From Atrina japonica (lineage: Eukaryota > Mollusca > Bivalvia > Pterioida > Pinnidae), in contig BROG01000943.1 of NCBI GenBank assembly GCA_030159075.1, positions 144,011 through 208,010 on the forward strand: a stretch of 64,000 nucleotides of DNA. Direction: 5' to 3'. Shown piece by piece: positions 39,307 through 52,200 of the stretch. Position 1 is the first letter of the stretch. Every line of letters begins with the position of its first letter. Made by a program: the position numbers and the translations under genes. The notes beneath the pieces were generated by a model. That model searched no databases. It was not told the origin of the DNA and saw only the letters and a list, made by a program, of their open reading frames with translations.

Positions 39307-41340
39307 TTAAAGAGCAACCTGAGTGAAAAATGAAAATTTCAGTATTTTTGTAACTAATCATTCTAAGAACAACATCGAAAACCTGATCAAAATTGGTGCA
39401 CACGTTTTCGAGATATTAGCGATAAACTGCAAAACTCACCTTTACATATAGCTCAAGTAGCCAGAAAGGGGCGGAGCTTCGTGTGACATCACAATGCGGA
39501 CTCCGGTTGTGAAGTACGTGCCTAACTATAGGCTTTGTATCAGCGGTGCCTCAGGCATGGACGGCAATTAACACACTTGCTGGTTTATTGAGTGAATATA
39601 TTTTTGTGTACAATAATGTACGAATAATTATGTTTAACTGTCGCAGTCGTGATTTTTGTTTGGAAATTTTTAATTGATCATTAAAACGAGATTAAGTTGT
39701 AACATCTTCGTGTTAGGCAGGGATAATCTACATAAAGAAATCTAGCTTTTATTTATGAATCTATGCTTACATCTCACAGAACAAAACCAAGAGACCTTTC
39801 CACTGGAAAGTGGAAAGTGTTAAATATAAACTTTGCAGAATTAAATTGTAAAAAATATTAATTGAATTACTATCTTTTTTTATATATATATATAAAAACT
39901 GATATCATAGAAGTAGGCGTAAATTGTATGTCATTTTGAAAAGACAACTGCCGTATATATCGAATTGTGCTATTGGCAGGGCAAATAAAGTACATATAAA
40001 ATGGAAATTGAGAGCAACCTTAACTGTAATGAAAATGGAAATTTACCTAAAATATGGTTCTAATAAACAACAAACAAATTAGCAACAATTATTTTTTCCC
40101 TAGGGTCGTGTTTTTATTCACCATTGGTTAAAGATTACGTGTCAATGATATAAAGAAACTTAGTCACTCTTAAAATACTGAACAGAGTCCTAATATTATA
40201 AATTAAATTTAATGTATTAGTAGTCTAACTACATTAAAAAAAAATTAAAACGCACACCAGACTAACACCACACCCAATCATCTCGGAAATATAAAATTTT
40301 AGTTGAGTCCCAAATGGAAGCTGCATTATACTTTCATGCTCCGATTATTTGCAAACAAAGCAACATACGGAGGTGTAATTTTTTAATCTTTTTATTCTAT
40401 TTTGCATTCCGTCTGAGACACATGTTTATGGCTATAATGATATTTAAAGTATTTAATTAGTCAAAACAAAATCAAAACAGGTATGCATACGATTATCAAT
40501 AAAAAATAACAATTTTCGTCACTCATATTTATTATGATCATTTAATCTATCATCGGTCAGTATCTATACATTTATTATTTATTTATTTACCTTTTTATTA
40601 ATTTATCGCTTTACATGGATTAGAAAATATCGCCGCTTCTTATAAATTCATTCAGACATAAAAAATTGTATGTAGCTTTATACGCAGTCAGAAGGGATTA
40701 ATAAACCCACCCACTGAGAATCCCGGCACGGTTTCATGACATGGCAATATACTGGAAGGTGTGAAGGAAGCAGGTGTAAAAACATCCTTAAAAGGATTAA
40801 AAATAGCATATATCACAGGCGGTCGTTTTTTTTTCTGTATAAAACACGATCTCGAACTCACGAAAGAAAAACTTCAGAGATAAAAACTCTAAATAAAGCC
40901 CGATACTCTAAATCAAGCATAACTAATGCATCCGTCCGTAACTGGGACACTGAAAAAGCCAAAATCATGTTCCGTTATATGACTGCATTTAAATAGAATT
41001 AAATTTCATAAATTTTAAACGTGTCAAAATAATTATTTATTTGGTAAATTTGTGATTTTAACAATGGTGAATATGACTCGCTTTACCATCCACTTTTAAT
41101 TTCCGCCATGAAAAAAGTCATCCTAAGGCTACTCCGTGACGTCACAGTGTAACTCACAAGTTTGCCAGAAGTGGAATGAATTCTTAATTAGTTTTCCGAA
41201 AGCAGTTAGAATCGCTCACTTTGGCGGTCAATATCTCAAGAACACGCCTACCGATTTTGATCGGGTTTTCGATGTTGTTCTTAGAATCAGGAGTTCTATA
41301 AATATAGAAATTTTCATTTTTCACTCAGGGTGCTCTTTAA
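39307..41340. mobile_element. Candidate DNA transposon, about 2.03 kb, non-autonomous, TTAA ends
   Basis: The left end TTAAAGAGCAACCTGAGTGA is inverted at the right end (41321-41340, TCACTCAGGGTGCTCTTTAA). Similarity continues inward for about 110-120 bases, including AAGAACAACATCGAAAACC on the left. TTAA at both outermost positions fits a TTAA target duplication as in piggyBac-type elements (inference). No transposase-like frame is seen inside. Confidence 0.8.
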
Positions 41341-43224
41341 CTTGAGTAAGAACACGCAAGTAAATCTATACATCTAAGTAGCATAACAATGGGATATTGG
41401 CTTCCCTAGAAAACGCATACAAGAATTAATGTATTAATCTAAGTAGCATTACTACAGGGTGTCAGCTTAAGTGAAAAGTGCAAACATATATCAATACATC
41501 AAAAAGGGGTGACCATGTGGATCATCTTAAGTGTAGCCACATTTGAATATCACTGACTTATTAAACAACAATGTTCTATGTATGTAACTGCTTCCTTGCC
41601 ATGTTCATCCCTTAAGTAAACTTGGACTCTTCTGAAGTACTGATTATGAGATAGTCTACGAGTAAAATAAGGGTGTAAATGTGACACAAATAGATGAAGT
41701 TCAAATCTACATATTCAGTTATCTACAACTTCTAGTGTGTGACAAGAAAAATGAAAAAAGTGAAAAATGAACACAACAGACTAGTGAAACCCTACTATTG
41801 CACTCAGTATATAGATATATAAATTGATGTGAGACTTTATCATAAATAAATCTATAAATAATAAAACAACAAGCTAGCATCTAAACACAGACATGTCAAA
41901 AAGGCCTGCAATACCTTAATAACCTGTAGGAAGAAAGCAAAGGCATATGTTTAAGGAAATGGATTGTTAACAATAGACATACGTTCAATGAAGGATTATA
42001 ATTAAAGAAGCTCTTAGATAATTGGGCTTCAAAGGCTTCCCCTTCTAAACAAGGCACATCAGTGAGTGACCAAACATAATCTCAATCTTTAAATTCTATC
42101 TAGACCTGGTTCAAAATATAGAACCGTATAATTCCATATTAGCTGATTGGCTAATTTAATTTTAAGTCAATTATTATCATATCAGAAAAGCTGCTACCCT
42201 ACTTCCTAAGGTTATGCAGGATTCTCTTATTTACTCATTAAATTTTTCATGGTTTTCTTTTTCAGCAAAAACTTACACACAAGTCTAAACATAGCAAAAT
42301 CTTTTTTTATATATATTACATGTACACCTACATGTACATGAAATTTACAACTTACAAATTTTCAATATTAAGATATTCTAGATAAGGTCATCTTTTGAAC
42401 AATCTAGACGTACTGTCATACCCCTAATCAGTCATTGAGATTTCAAGGTTTAAGTTCCGAGGGTAAGAACATTCTCAGACTTCCAAACACTCTCAAATGA
42501 CAAAGTCCTTTACTAGACTTCCATACTCGGGGGAGGATTTAGAATGCTAATTTTTTACCATAATAGTTTATAATTAGTTTGAGAATAAAATAATACCATT
42601 ACAAAATAATCTACAGAATAAAATAACAGGACCCAGAAATAGAAAATACAAGCACATTGAAGGAACTGAGGTGGACTTAACTTTATTTCTGTTATATATT
42701 GTAGAAATGAAAAAGTGTAAGACTGTAAAGAAATTATAAACTGTACTTGTATAGTTTCAATTACGGGGAAACTTCTCAAATCTGGTATTTCCTAGAATAT
42801 TTTAAAAATTAAATTGTTTTCTTTTATAATAAAATATTTCCATTAGATATATCAGTCACTGAACAGTTTTTAAAGATTTGTGTACCCTGAAAAATAGCTA
42901 TGGTGTCTTAGATGTTTTGTGTACCCTGAAAAATAGCTATGGTGTCTTAGATGTTTTGCAAGTTCTTAAAGTTAAAGTATATAGACCTACAACAATGCTT
43001 ATTTGTGGGCCTTTTTAAGTATATAAAGCCAAAAAATACTTAATTGTTGGCCTTAAATAAGTACATACCTAAAAGAAATACTGAAATATCAACTTTGTTT
43101 TATTCATTTAGTTCAAAGTCAATGTGGTTAAGTTCAAATCATGACTAGAAACATAAATGAGCAAAAAAATAAAATTTTGGACCTTTATACTAGCAGACAA
43201 CCAGTGAATGACCTCATTTAAACT
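41341..43224. other. Intron 3-4, mostly unique
   Basis: No exon is recognised. A 39-bp direct duplication (GTGTACCCTGAAAAATAGCT...) lies at 42881-42958. Confidence 0.55.
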
Positions 43225-44430
43225 TGGGTCATTAGCGGAGAATCTTAAACTCTGGCCATTGACAGAGAAACTTAAACTGTGGCTATTAGCAGAGAAACTT
43301 ACACTATGGCCATTACCAGATAAACTTAAACCCTGGCCATAAACAGAGAAAATTAAATTCTGGCCATTAACAGAGAAACTTAAACTCTGGTCATAAACAG
43401 AGAAACTTAAAAACTCTGGCCATTGACAGAGAAACTTAAACTGTGGCCATAAACAGAGAAACTTAAACTGTGGCCATTACCAGAGAAACTTAAACCCTGG
43501 CCATAAACAGAGAAACTTAAATTTTGGCCATTAACGGAGAAACTTAAACTCTGGTCATAAACACAGAAACTTAAACTCTGGCCATTAACAGAGAAACTTA
43601 AGATCTGGCCATAAACAGATAAACTCGAACTGTGGCTATTAGCAGAGAAACCTACCCTATGGCCATTACAAGAGAAACTAAAACTCTGGCCATAAATAGA
43701 AAAACTTAAACTCTGGCCATAAACAGAGGAACTTAAACTGTGGCCATTACCAGAGATACTTACACTATGGCCATTACAAGAGAAACTAAAACTCTGGCCA
43801 TAAATAGAAAAACTTAAACTCTGGCCATTAACGGAGAAAGTTAAACTCTGGCCATAAACAGAGGAACTTAAACTGTGGCCATTACCAGAGATACTTACAC
43901 TATGACCATTACCAGAGAAACTTAAACTATGGCCATAAATAGAGAAACTTAAACTCTGGCCATTAACGGAGAAAGTTAAACTCTGGTCATAAACAGAAAA
44001 ACTTAGGAAACTGAGTAATTGTTTGTGGTACATTAAACTGTGGCCATTACCAGAGATACTTACAGTATGACCATTACCAGAGAAACTTAAACTATGGCCA
44101 TAAATAGAGAAACTTAAACTCTGGCCATTAACAGAGAAAGTTAAACTCTGGTCATAAACAGAAAAACTTAAACTGTGGCCATTACCAGAGATACTTACAC
44201 TATGACCATTACCAGAGAAACTTAAACTATGGCCATAAATAGAGAAACTTAAACTCTGGCCATTAATGGAGAAACTTAAACTCTGGTCATAAACAGAAAA
44301 ACTTAAACTGTGGCCATTACCAGAGATACTTACACTATGACCATTATCAGAGAAACTTAAACTATGGCCATAAATAGAGAAACTTAAACTCTGGCCATTA
44401 ACGGAGAAAGTTAAACTCTGGTCATACAGC
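43225..44430 (-). repeat. Minisatellite, 27-bp unit, about 44 copies
   Basis: Copies of CTGGCCATAAACAGAGAAAC + TTAAACT, alternating with forms in CCATTACCAGAGA and CATTAACGGAGAAA, giving a higher-order period of about 108-135 bp. The unit is 9 codons, so the minus strand is open for 341 codons (43407-44432) encoding a Ser/Gly/Tyr repeat. I regard this as an array artefact. It resumes at 45325-45565 after a 0.9 kb interruption. Confidence 0.95.
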
Positions 44431-45324
44431 ATAATGTTATGAATGAAGATAAGTATACAAGGTGAATTCTAGAGATTAAAGACCATCTGTATTACCTTTT
44501 ATCATACTGTATTTTTATTTTCTTTTAGAATGAGGGCATTCACTATTCCATGATTCATTTGCAGGGGAATTATTAAGCACAAAATGCACTTTTTTTTTCA
44601 AATCTGCTGTCTTGTTGATGATGTTTGTTATAAAAATGCATCTATAAATATTATGGATGGTTGTCATACATTGTATAGCCTAAACCAGCAGTCATGTGAC
44701 ATTTTTAAATGTTGTTTCAAAAAGAACATGTAATAAACCTGTACTTCTGTAGTAATTAAATTAATTTTTGGATTTATGGCAAAGAGACTACATTTTATAC
44801 AGCAGTAAAATTTGATATCATATTGATAATTTTTTCTATTGAATACGTACAAATTATTTTGATTTACAGTAAAAATTGAAAGAAATCTGAATCATTTTTA
44901 AGTAAATAGTATTTTCACCATTTTTAAGTAAATGGTATTTCATCATAAACATTTTTAATCCATGTAAAACAAGTCTTAAGCAAGAAACCACCATATTCTA
45001 ACTTTATTTTGTTGTTCTGATCATGTGTGTTGATTTATTTATTTTTCAAGATTTACTTTGTCAGGAATTATATTTATAATCAGTTCACATGTTTTCAATC
45101 AAAATTTGAAGGCACTAGGTGTCTGAATGGATCATAAGCAGCAGTTTAGGTAAAATTGCCTAGGTTATGAAGAAAAAGAAAAGAAAAAAAAACTCGCTCG
45201 CTTGTGCAGAACTGGTATCGCTCTTCAAAATTTGGCATATTCTAAAAAAAAAAAAAAAAAAAAAAAATCGCCCTCTCGCTCCAATTTTTTGGGGCAAAAA
45301 ATCCAAAGAACTAAAATTTAAATT
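44431..45324. other. Interruption within the 27-bp array, possible insertion
   Basis: Both edges carry the same array text (TTAACGGAGAAA, then TTAAACTCTGGTCATA). Inside are two A-rich tracts (45169-45190, 45245-45267) around 'ctcgctcgcttgtgcagaac', which could be a retroposed tail. No coding sequence is recognised. Confidence 0.5.
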
Positions 45325-45565
45325 GGTGTGGCCTTAACGGAGAAACTTAAACTCTGGTCATAAACAGAAAAACTTAAACTGTGGCCATTACCAGAGATAC
45401 TTACACTATGACCATTATCAGAGAAACTTAAACTATGGCCATAAATAGAGAAACTTAAAACTCTGGTCATAAACAGAAAAACTTAAACTGTGGCCATTAA
45501 CATTGGAAACTTACACTATGACCATTACCAGAGAAACTTAATCTCTGGCCATAAACACAAAATTT
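45325..45565 (-). repeat. 27-bp minisatellite, second block
   Basis: About eight units of the array at 43225-44430 in the same orientation. Confidence 0.92.
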
Positions 45566-46324
45566 AAATGTCTGTAAAATCTAAATTTGAATTTGCTAAA
45601 CAAATAAATCAGTTTATGTAATAATCAATACTTTGCCATGAATATGATCATTTTATTCTAATGTTCTCCTATTCATTCAGATGTAAACGCAATAGAATCA
45701 GCTTTCTGGTTCACATTCATTGTATTTGCGGTTGACTGGAGTACTTGATATGCTACATCATAATTAGGAAAGACACACTAGTGTTTGTTTCATTTTTAAT
45801 TTCCCACTGGAATGTGTTTTACATCATGATCAAAATAAACAAAAACAAATTGAAGTTTTTTATGTGATGTATGATTTTCTGGTATTTAATTTAGCAGTGT
45901 TTGGTCATCGGTCGATAGATTTGGATTCAGATAAATCCAAAATAACAATTGACTCAATGGAGTCAAGTTAAAGATATACCTGTTAAACAACTCACTGAAT
46001 GCTAGAAACTTTTAAAAAGTCCAATAAAAGTTTTAAAAAAAAATATGATGTTGGGAAAATAATCATCTTTAAAACAAACCTTGAATTCCCCAATTTAAAA
46101 TGCTTAAAGCAAGCCTATAGAAACCAAAAACAGTTATGAAAATATTGGCTAGGACAATGGCAACATATATAGTTCTGACAGCTGCAAGGAAACAATTTCT
46201 AGAATTTTTGCCTTACAAGTTAAGCAATCCCTGTATATAACTAATTTAAACCCTACTGAAAAGGTTAAAGTTCAATATGTCGGAGATTTAAATTGCACTG
46301 TGAGTCAAATTATTTTAAAAGTCA

Positions 46325-47012
46325 CTTTGTGTTCCCTTCACTTTGGGCACTGTCCCTTTTTTAACTTTTGACACTGTGTCCCTTCACTTTTGACACTGTG
46401 TTCCCTTCACTTTGGACACTAGTGTCCCTTTCACTTTGGATAATGTGTCCCTTTCACTTCTGACACTGTGTCCCTTTCACTTTGGACACTGTTTCCACTT
46501 CACTTTGGACACTGTCCCCTTCACTTTGGATACTGTGTTCCTTCACTTTTGACACTGTGTCCCCTTCACATTGGACACTGTGTCCCCTTCACTTTGGACA
46601 CTGTTTCCACTTCACTTTGGATACTGTGTCCTTTCACTTTTGACACTGTGTCCCCTTCACTTTGGACACTGTGTCCCCTTCTCTTTGGACACTGTGTCCC
46701 CTTCACTTCCGACACTAAGTCCCCTTCACTTCTGACACTGTGTCTCCTTCACTTTGGACACTGTGTCCCCTTCACTTCTGACACTAAGTCCCCTTCACTT
46801 CTGACACTGTGTCTCCTTCACTTTGGACACTGTGTCCCCTTCACTTTGGACACTGTGTCCCCTTCTGTTTTGACACTGTGTCCCCTTCACTTCTGACACT
46901 GTGTCCCCTTCACTTTCAACATTGTGTTCTCACTTTGGACACCGTGTCCCCTTCACTCTGGACACTGTCCCCTCAATTTGGACACTGTGTCCCCTTCATT
47001 TTGGACAATGTT
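46325..47012 (+). repeat. Minisatellite, 23-bp unit, about 30 copies
   Basis: Copies of ACTGTGTCCCCTTCACTTTG + GAC. All three frames of the unit lack stops on the plus strand, giving apparent proteins; not called as genes. Confidence 0.95.
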
Positions 47013-47639
47013 CCCTGGGTAGTGTAATAATAATAAAATTTGGTATAGTTTAATAAACTTTTCTCATCTAAAGAAAGTTTTGCCCACATGCAAAGAAGAA
47101 TATTACATAAAGATGAAATTGATCAGTATTTTAAATTTCAATGCCATAAGAGATGAAACTGATCACTTTTTGAAATTTGAATATAAAAAAATAAAGAATT
47201 TAAAACTTTTGCATACTTTCTGTATTAATGAGATAAAATGTTTTCATTTGTTATAATCTAGTGTAAGTAATCAATATCTTGTAAAGATATATCTGGGGCA
47301 CTTCTGGGTCTGGATTGTGTTGTTACAACATGTAACAGATCAACAAAGAGATGATTATAAATAACAGTACAAACACTGCACAAGCAAATAAACATAAGGG
47401 GGTCCAAAGGTCTATGAGACAATGGGACAGGAAAGGTAGGTTGACAAAACAAGGAAATACATGATAACTGGATTATCTCCCTTGTTAACCTCATGTTATC
47501 AGACACTTTTGCAAAACTACAACATTGACTCCAATCCACAATGCTTAGCCAATGTCATTGTTATTTTATATTATGTGAAATAAGTCAAAAAAATCTCTCC
47601 CCAGCACACTTAGTAATCTATCTGTACATGTAGGTGTTT

Positions 47640-48345
47640 TTATTTGTATCATTTTGATGTTTCATTTTCTATAACACAGAGTTATTTTGTTATCTGCACC
47701 ATATTGTTTTCTATATCATGTTGATATTTTCTCACCTGTATCATGTAAATATTTTAATATTCATGTCACACAGATGTCAGTTTCTGTATCATGTTGATAT
47801 TTTGTTATCTGTATCATGTTAATGTTTTGTAATCTGCATCATAGTAATGTTTTGTTATCTGTATCATGTTAATGTTTTGTTATCTGTACCATGTTAATGT
47901 TCTGTTATCTGTATCATGTTAGCATTTTATTTGTATCATGTTTATGTTTTGCTATCTGTATCATGTTATTGTTTTGTTATCTGTATCATGTTGATGTTTT
48001 GTTATCTGTATCATGTTTATGTTTTGTTATCTGTATCATATTTTTGTTTTTTTTATCTGTATCATGTTAATGTTTTGTTATCTGTATCATGTTGATGTTT
48101 TGTTATCTGTATCATGTTAATGTTCTGTGATCTGTATCATACTGATGTTTTGTTCTCTGTATCATATTTATGTTTTGTTATCTGTATCATGTTTTTGTTT
48201 TGTTATATGTATCATGTTTATGTTTTGTTATCTGTATCATGTTATGTTTTGTTATCTGTATCATGTTTATGTTTTGTTATCTGTATCATGTTAATGTTCT
48301 GTGATCTATATAATATTGGTGTTTTTCTATCTGTATCATGTTGAT
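47640..48345 (+). repeat. Minisatellite, 25/26-bp unit, about 27 copies
   Basis: Copies of TGTTATCTGTATCATGTTAA + TGTTT. The transcript strand is A-rich (AAACATTAACATGATACAGA). Confidence 0.94.
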
Positions 48346-48438
48346 GACATTTTGTTGCATACGTAAAACAGATGATGTGGTTTTATCTACAAGATACAAA
48401 GCCACCTTATTATTTTAGTTAACAATTGTGAATTATAT

Positions 48439-48460
48439 ATATGTGTGTGTGTGTGTGTAT
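48439..48460 (+). repeat. (TG)n/(TA)n microsatellite
   Basis: Short TATATGTGTGTGTGTGTGTG tract. Confidence 0.85.
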
Positions 48461-48748
48461 ATACCATCTCACATGGTTTTCTGTTTACTAGTGATTGCCT
48501 GATAAGAAATATAGCTTCCTTTTATCTATTATTTGGTGATGTTGATTACAGTGGTTTGAATATAAAAGCCCTCTCTGTTTTGTACATATTACTGTTGATT
48601 TGGGACATACTTGTCCTAATGTCTAGATGAAAACATGAGGAAGCTTTATAAATTTACAAAGAAACCAAAGAAGTCACTTATTTACTTTTGGTAAGTATAT
48701 TACATGTATAACATTATATATACACTGGAAAAAAATAAATTCACGTAC

Positions 48749-48818
48749 CAAATCGCTGACCAGTGCAACCGATTTCCGCCGACTTGGTGGTTTGATTTCT
48801 GGCATGGTATCAAGACAA
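48749..48818 (-). CDS. unc-13: unc-13 exon 3 (pre-C1 basic/Ser motif)
   Basis: The 70-nt exon lies between ATATAG and GTACGT. It completes a Gly codon and reads CLDTMPEIKPPSRRKSV then ALVSDL. The Ser-Arg-Arg-Lys-Ser run followed by Leu-Val-Ser resembles the segment that precedes C1 in vertebrate Munc13 proteins (from memory). The RRKS context could be a basophilic kinase site, which is inference. It ends in phase 0 and is followed by a 15.2 kb intron (33527-48748), the largest in the window. Confidence 0.82.
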
Positions 48819-49084
48819 CTATATATATCATTGTGTTCAGGTGGTCTATGTTGATTAAAAAAATATTTTGAAAAATTAATATGTAGTTTGACAAATAAAG
48901 AAATTAAACTGCAATAAATTTTGTTACAGTTTCAAAAGTTGAAATTTCTATTTTGTGTTCAAAGTTTGGATACAGTTTAGAATGTTCAAACAATAGCATC
49001 AAGGTCCATAGGAATTGTAGATGGCTAATCTTGAACACATAAGGCCAGTTTCACAAATTGCTGCTGGTTTTAATATAGAAATAA

Positions 49085-49212
49085 CTATAAACCATTGCTA
49101 CAGAGAACTAGTCACATTTCTGAGAAGACAAACCGTTACTACAGAGAATTAGTCAGTTCTGAGAAGACAAAAAAATTACTACAGAGAATTAGTCACATTT
49201 CTGAGAAGATTT
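49085..49212 (+). repeat. Three-copy repeat, about 45 bp
   Basis: Copies of TACAGAGAATTAGTCACATT + TCTGAGAAGACAAA. Confidence 0.8.
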
Positions 49213-49696
49213 TTCCAATTGCATTTTTTTATATTTCACACAATATTTACTTACATGACAGAAGGGATAAAATTGTAATAGGTCATATCAGTGACTCGGG
49301 TAGGCCTACTTTAAAATTTCACGACTTACATTTTACAGGCTATTTCCTATGCATGGGTATACAATAGTGATCTAATCTATTACTGATCTATAGCATTTTA
49401 TTTTTAATTGCATACATGCTACTGTTAAGAAATTCATTGGATTAAAACCAGAAAAACAAGTTATCCTAAGTTAATTACCATTTCTATGAAGTTTCATGGA
49501 AATTCATTCAGAATTTTTCAGATTAAGTTCGAAATTTAAAAGTTTACACACAATGGATTTCAATAGGTCACTTCAGTCTTTAGCTTAGCATACCTAAGAA
49601 AAAATGTACAAAGCCAGGATCGCTCAGAAATGCATAAAAATAATATGACTGAAAAAATGCTAAGATCATAGTTAATCAATATCAAGGTCAACTTAC

Positions 49697-49770
49697 CCTC
49701 CATTAGCGTGTGACCACGCCCGTTCTCTGATAATGTCCTCTGGATGGCCACTCATATTCAAGGATCCACT
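49697..49770 (-). CDS. unc-13: unc-13 exon 2 (SGHPEDIIRERAW)
   Basis: The 74-nt exon is bounded by TCTAG and GTAAGT on the minus strand and reads SGSLNMSGHPEDIIRERAW then SHANG. It starts in phase 0 and ends two bases into a codon, which the next exon (48749-48818) completes with a single T. The match of phases on both sides is the main evidence. It belongs to the region between the N-terminus and C1, which is poorly conserved between UNC13 proteins. Confidence 0.75.
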
Positions 49771-50093
49771 CTAGATAAAAGACAAAATTTAATAGACATT
49801 ACATAAAAAAGGACAAAAAGGTTGATAAATGTCAGTGTGTTAAATGATTACATAGCAAATCAAAATGGCAAAATGACCTTTAACACCTGCAGCTTAAGAC
49901 TTAAGTTTTCTCAACACTAAATGCACACTGTAGAAATTACCTGGATACACTAATCAAAATCCTTGAGACATGTACTACCTACTGGTGATCTATTTACTAC
50001 ATGTAATAAACAATTAGCAGGTGACATTTACTGACTGCTAATTATACTGTTTGGTATTAAAAAAAACAAAACAACAAAAAAACAAAAAAAACC

Positions 50094-50244
50094 ACAAAGC
50101 AATCTGCTTCCTACTGTCATTCGGCTACTGAGCCATGTTTCTTCTTCCTTTTTTTTTTTTTGTCCGGAACACCTGGCCATTACCAAAAGAAGAAACATGC
50201 ATGACGTCAATGGCCAAATGACAGTAGGAATCAGATCGCTTTGT
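50094..50244. mobile_element. Palindromic MITE, 151 bp
   Basis: ACAAAGCAATCTGCTTCCTA + CTGTCATT at the left is inverted at the right (AATGACAGTAGGAATCAGAT + CGCTTTGT) with two mismatches in 28. Inner arms match around ATGTTTCTTCTT. It lies between exons 1 and 2. Confidence 0.85.
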
Positions 50245-50783
50245 TTTTGTTTTGGAAGGTGCTTGATATTTAGTGTAATGGAATAAATTTTGGATTTATT
50301 ATAGATGAACTAATCATTCTCGGTTTGTTTGAAGAAAATTCTCTTATACATGTACCAAACATTTATTAAATACAGAATTCTTCAGAGATATTCAATAGAC
50401 ATAATTTCTTACAACAAATAAAATCACAATTGAATAGATGAAGCCATCATTTCTTACAATAGAAACAACTCTTCGATGTTAAAACCGAGGCTGATTCTTA
50501 CAAAATGCTGACCACCATTCAATGAGTACAAGATCTCACCTGATGGTCAGATAAGCGCCAAATAAAAACATAAAACATTTGGCAGCTGCCAAATACCCGT
50601 CTTGTGGTCAGATAAAAAACACAAATATCCGGCATTTTTATGGTGGCAGCAATAATAATGTATATTTTTACTGTGGTACAAGTTAGCTTTAGTTCAAAGG
50701 TAATTGTAAATAAATACACCTGGGAGGAAAGAAAAAGATAGGGTAGAATATCTATGGTTGACTCTTGTGTGTCTATGTCTTTG

Positions 50784-50786
<3 letters not shown>

Positions 50787-50819
<33 letters not shown>
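50787..50819 (+). repeat. (GT)n microsatellite
   Basis: About 15 GT dinucleotides. Confidence 0.95.
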
Positions 50820-50821
<2 letters not shown>

Positions 50822-51221
50822 CACATGCATATGTTTAATATATGTAAATCATACTTATCTCAACCATACACTTAATCAATTATAACGTTTATTTTTATTG
50901 ATTTTCCTGTTGATTTGACAGCAAAACTCTTTCCATGACATACATGATGGAGAAGACGAATCACAAGACAGAGTAAGTTGTGTGGATTTCACATGAAATG
51001 TGAATTCTCATAATCTATCGACTCTGTCCTTGATATATAGTGTTTATACCACCAAACATTACATTGCATTCCCTTGATATGTTTGTTATGACAACAGATG
51101 AGTAAGTTTCTGTCTATTGACATAAAACAGTGAATCAAGAAATTAACACAAAACCTACGGCAACCAAAACCAAAACAAGAAAAGTTTAATTCAGTAAAAA
51201 ATAAATCTCAAAGCTAATGGC

Positions 51222-51333
51222 CTGGACCCAGTAGCACAACAACTTGTTAAATTTAATGTGAAGTTAACCAATGTTAAACCAATGGGCTAACTGTACGTTA
51301 AATTTAACAATGTGTTATGCAACCGGTCCTGGT
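51222..51333. mobile_element. MITE-like element, 'GACCCAGTAGCACAAC' ends
   Basis: CAACTTGTTAAATTTAA on the left is inverted as TTAAATTTAACAATGTGTT on the right, with outer ends GGACCCAGT and ACCGGTCCT. Similar in plan to the element at 30268-30420. Confidence 0.75.
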
Positions 51334-51756
51334 CTTTTTCTGACATTTTTAAGGAAATGCCATTGGCAATATAACTGTGAATTTGCATTACATTTGCAGA
51401 AAGTTTGCCTACCATAAATTTAAATGTAATTGAATCTCTTTCTTTTTTCATGCTTTATCTCCTATCTTTATTCATTTTTCATCTGGGTAATTGTCTCTAC
51501 ACATTTCCTTCAAATTCAGAAAAAAACATGCATTCTGCCTTGGTAATAGGGCTGAATATCAGCCTTTGAGAGCTAAAGAAAAATGCCTGATGGCATCTGC
51601 TTTTTAGGCAAAAAAGGGCAAGGATCATGGATTACAAAAATGTTATTTCCAATACATGAAGGGTGTAACTTTCAAGAGAATTTGCTCAATATATTTTAGC
51701 TGAAACTGAAAATACTGACATTTACACATGACACATCAGACAAATAAGATTGGCAA

Positions 51757-51948
51757 TACAGTAAAACCTGCTTTAGTGACCACCTGTGTATAAAGACCAC
51801 CTGGCCATAAAGACCATTCTTAACTGTCCCCAATAGTACCATTTGTATACAAATCAACCTCTATATAAAGACCACTTCCCTATCAAGACTGGTTTTTCTG
51901 TGTCTCTATGGGGGTCTTTATATACAAGATTCACTGTACATCACAGGG
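51757..51948 (+). repeat. Dispersed element, inverted partner of 33937-34110
   Basis: It begins CAGTAAAACCTGCTTTAGTG and ends near GATTCACTGTA. Shared with 33937-34110 in opposite orientation. Confidence 0.8.
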
Positions 51949-52200
51949 AGTGATCCTTTATGCAATGTGTAGTAGCTTACTTTAACCGTCCTTCAAATCA
52001 TGCCAATGAAATTTGATTCACAAAGTTCTAATTCAAACATGATCCATATCTATCCATTTATTGAATAAAGTCAATATTCAGACAGCATTTCGAGTATTTG
52101 TTGGATCAATGAATGCCCCTACCTGTGAAACCATTATAAAGGGAAAGGTGAACAATTACAAAAATTTAACCAAAACCTTAATTAGACTGACCAATGGACA

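Noticed and set aside
41134..41145. TGACGTCA palindrome as a CRE promoter site
   Set aside because: It is inside the inward part of the transposon's inverted end and has a counterpart (GTGACATCAC at about 39482), so it is better explained as element sequence.
43407..44432. 341-codon minus-strand open frame encoding SFSVYGQSLSFSGNGHS-type repeats
   Set aside because: It coincides with a 27-bp tandem array (9 codons). The frame stays open only because the unit has no stop, and the same DNA is intronic to unc-13.
46468..47027. Plus-strand frames of CPLHFGHCVPFT repeats
   Set aside because: Stop-free 23-bp unit read in successive frames; no gene evidence.
47258..47539. Minus-strand frame ending SRPRSAPDISLQDIDYLH
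   Set aside because: The end looks protein-like and could be an extra exon, but I found no donor in the right place and the chain from exon 3 to exon 4 is already in frame without it. Reads would be needed.
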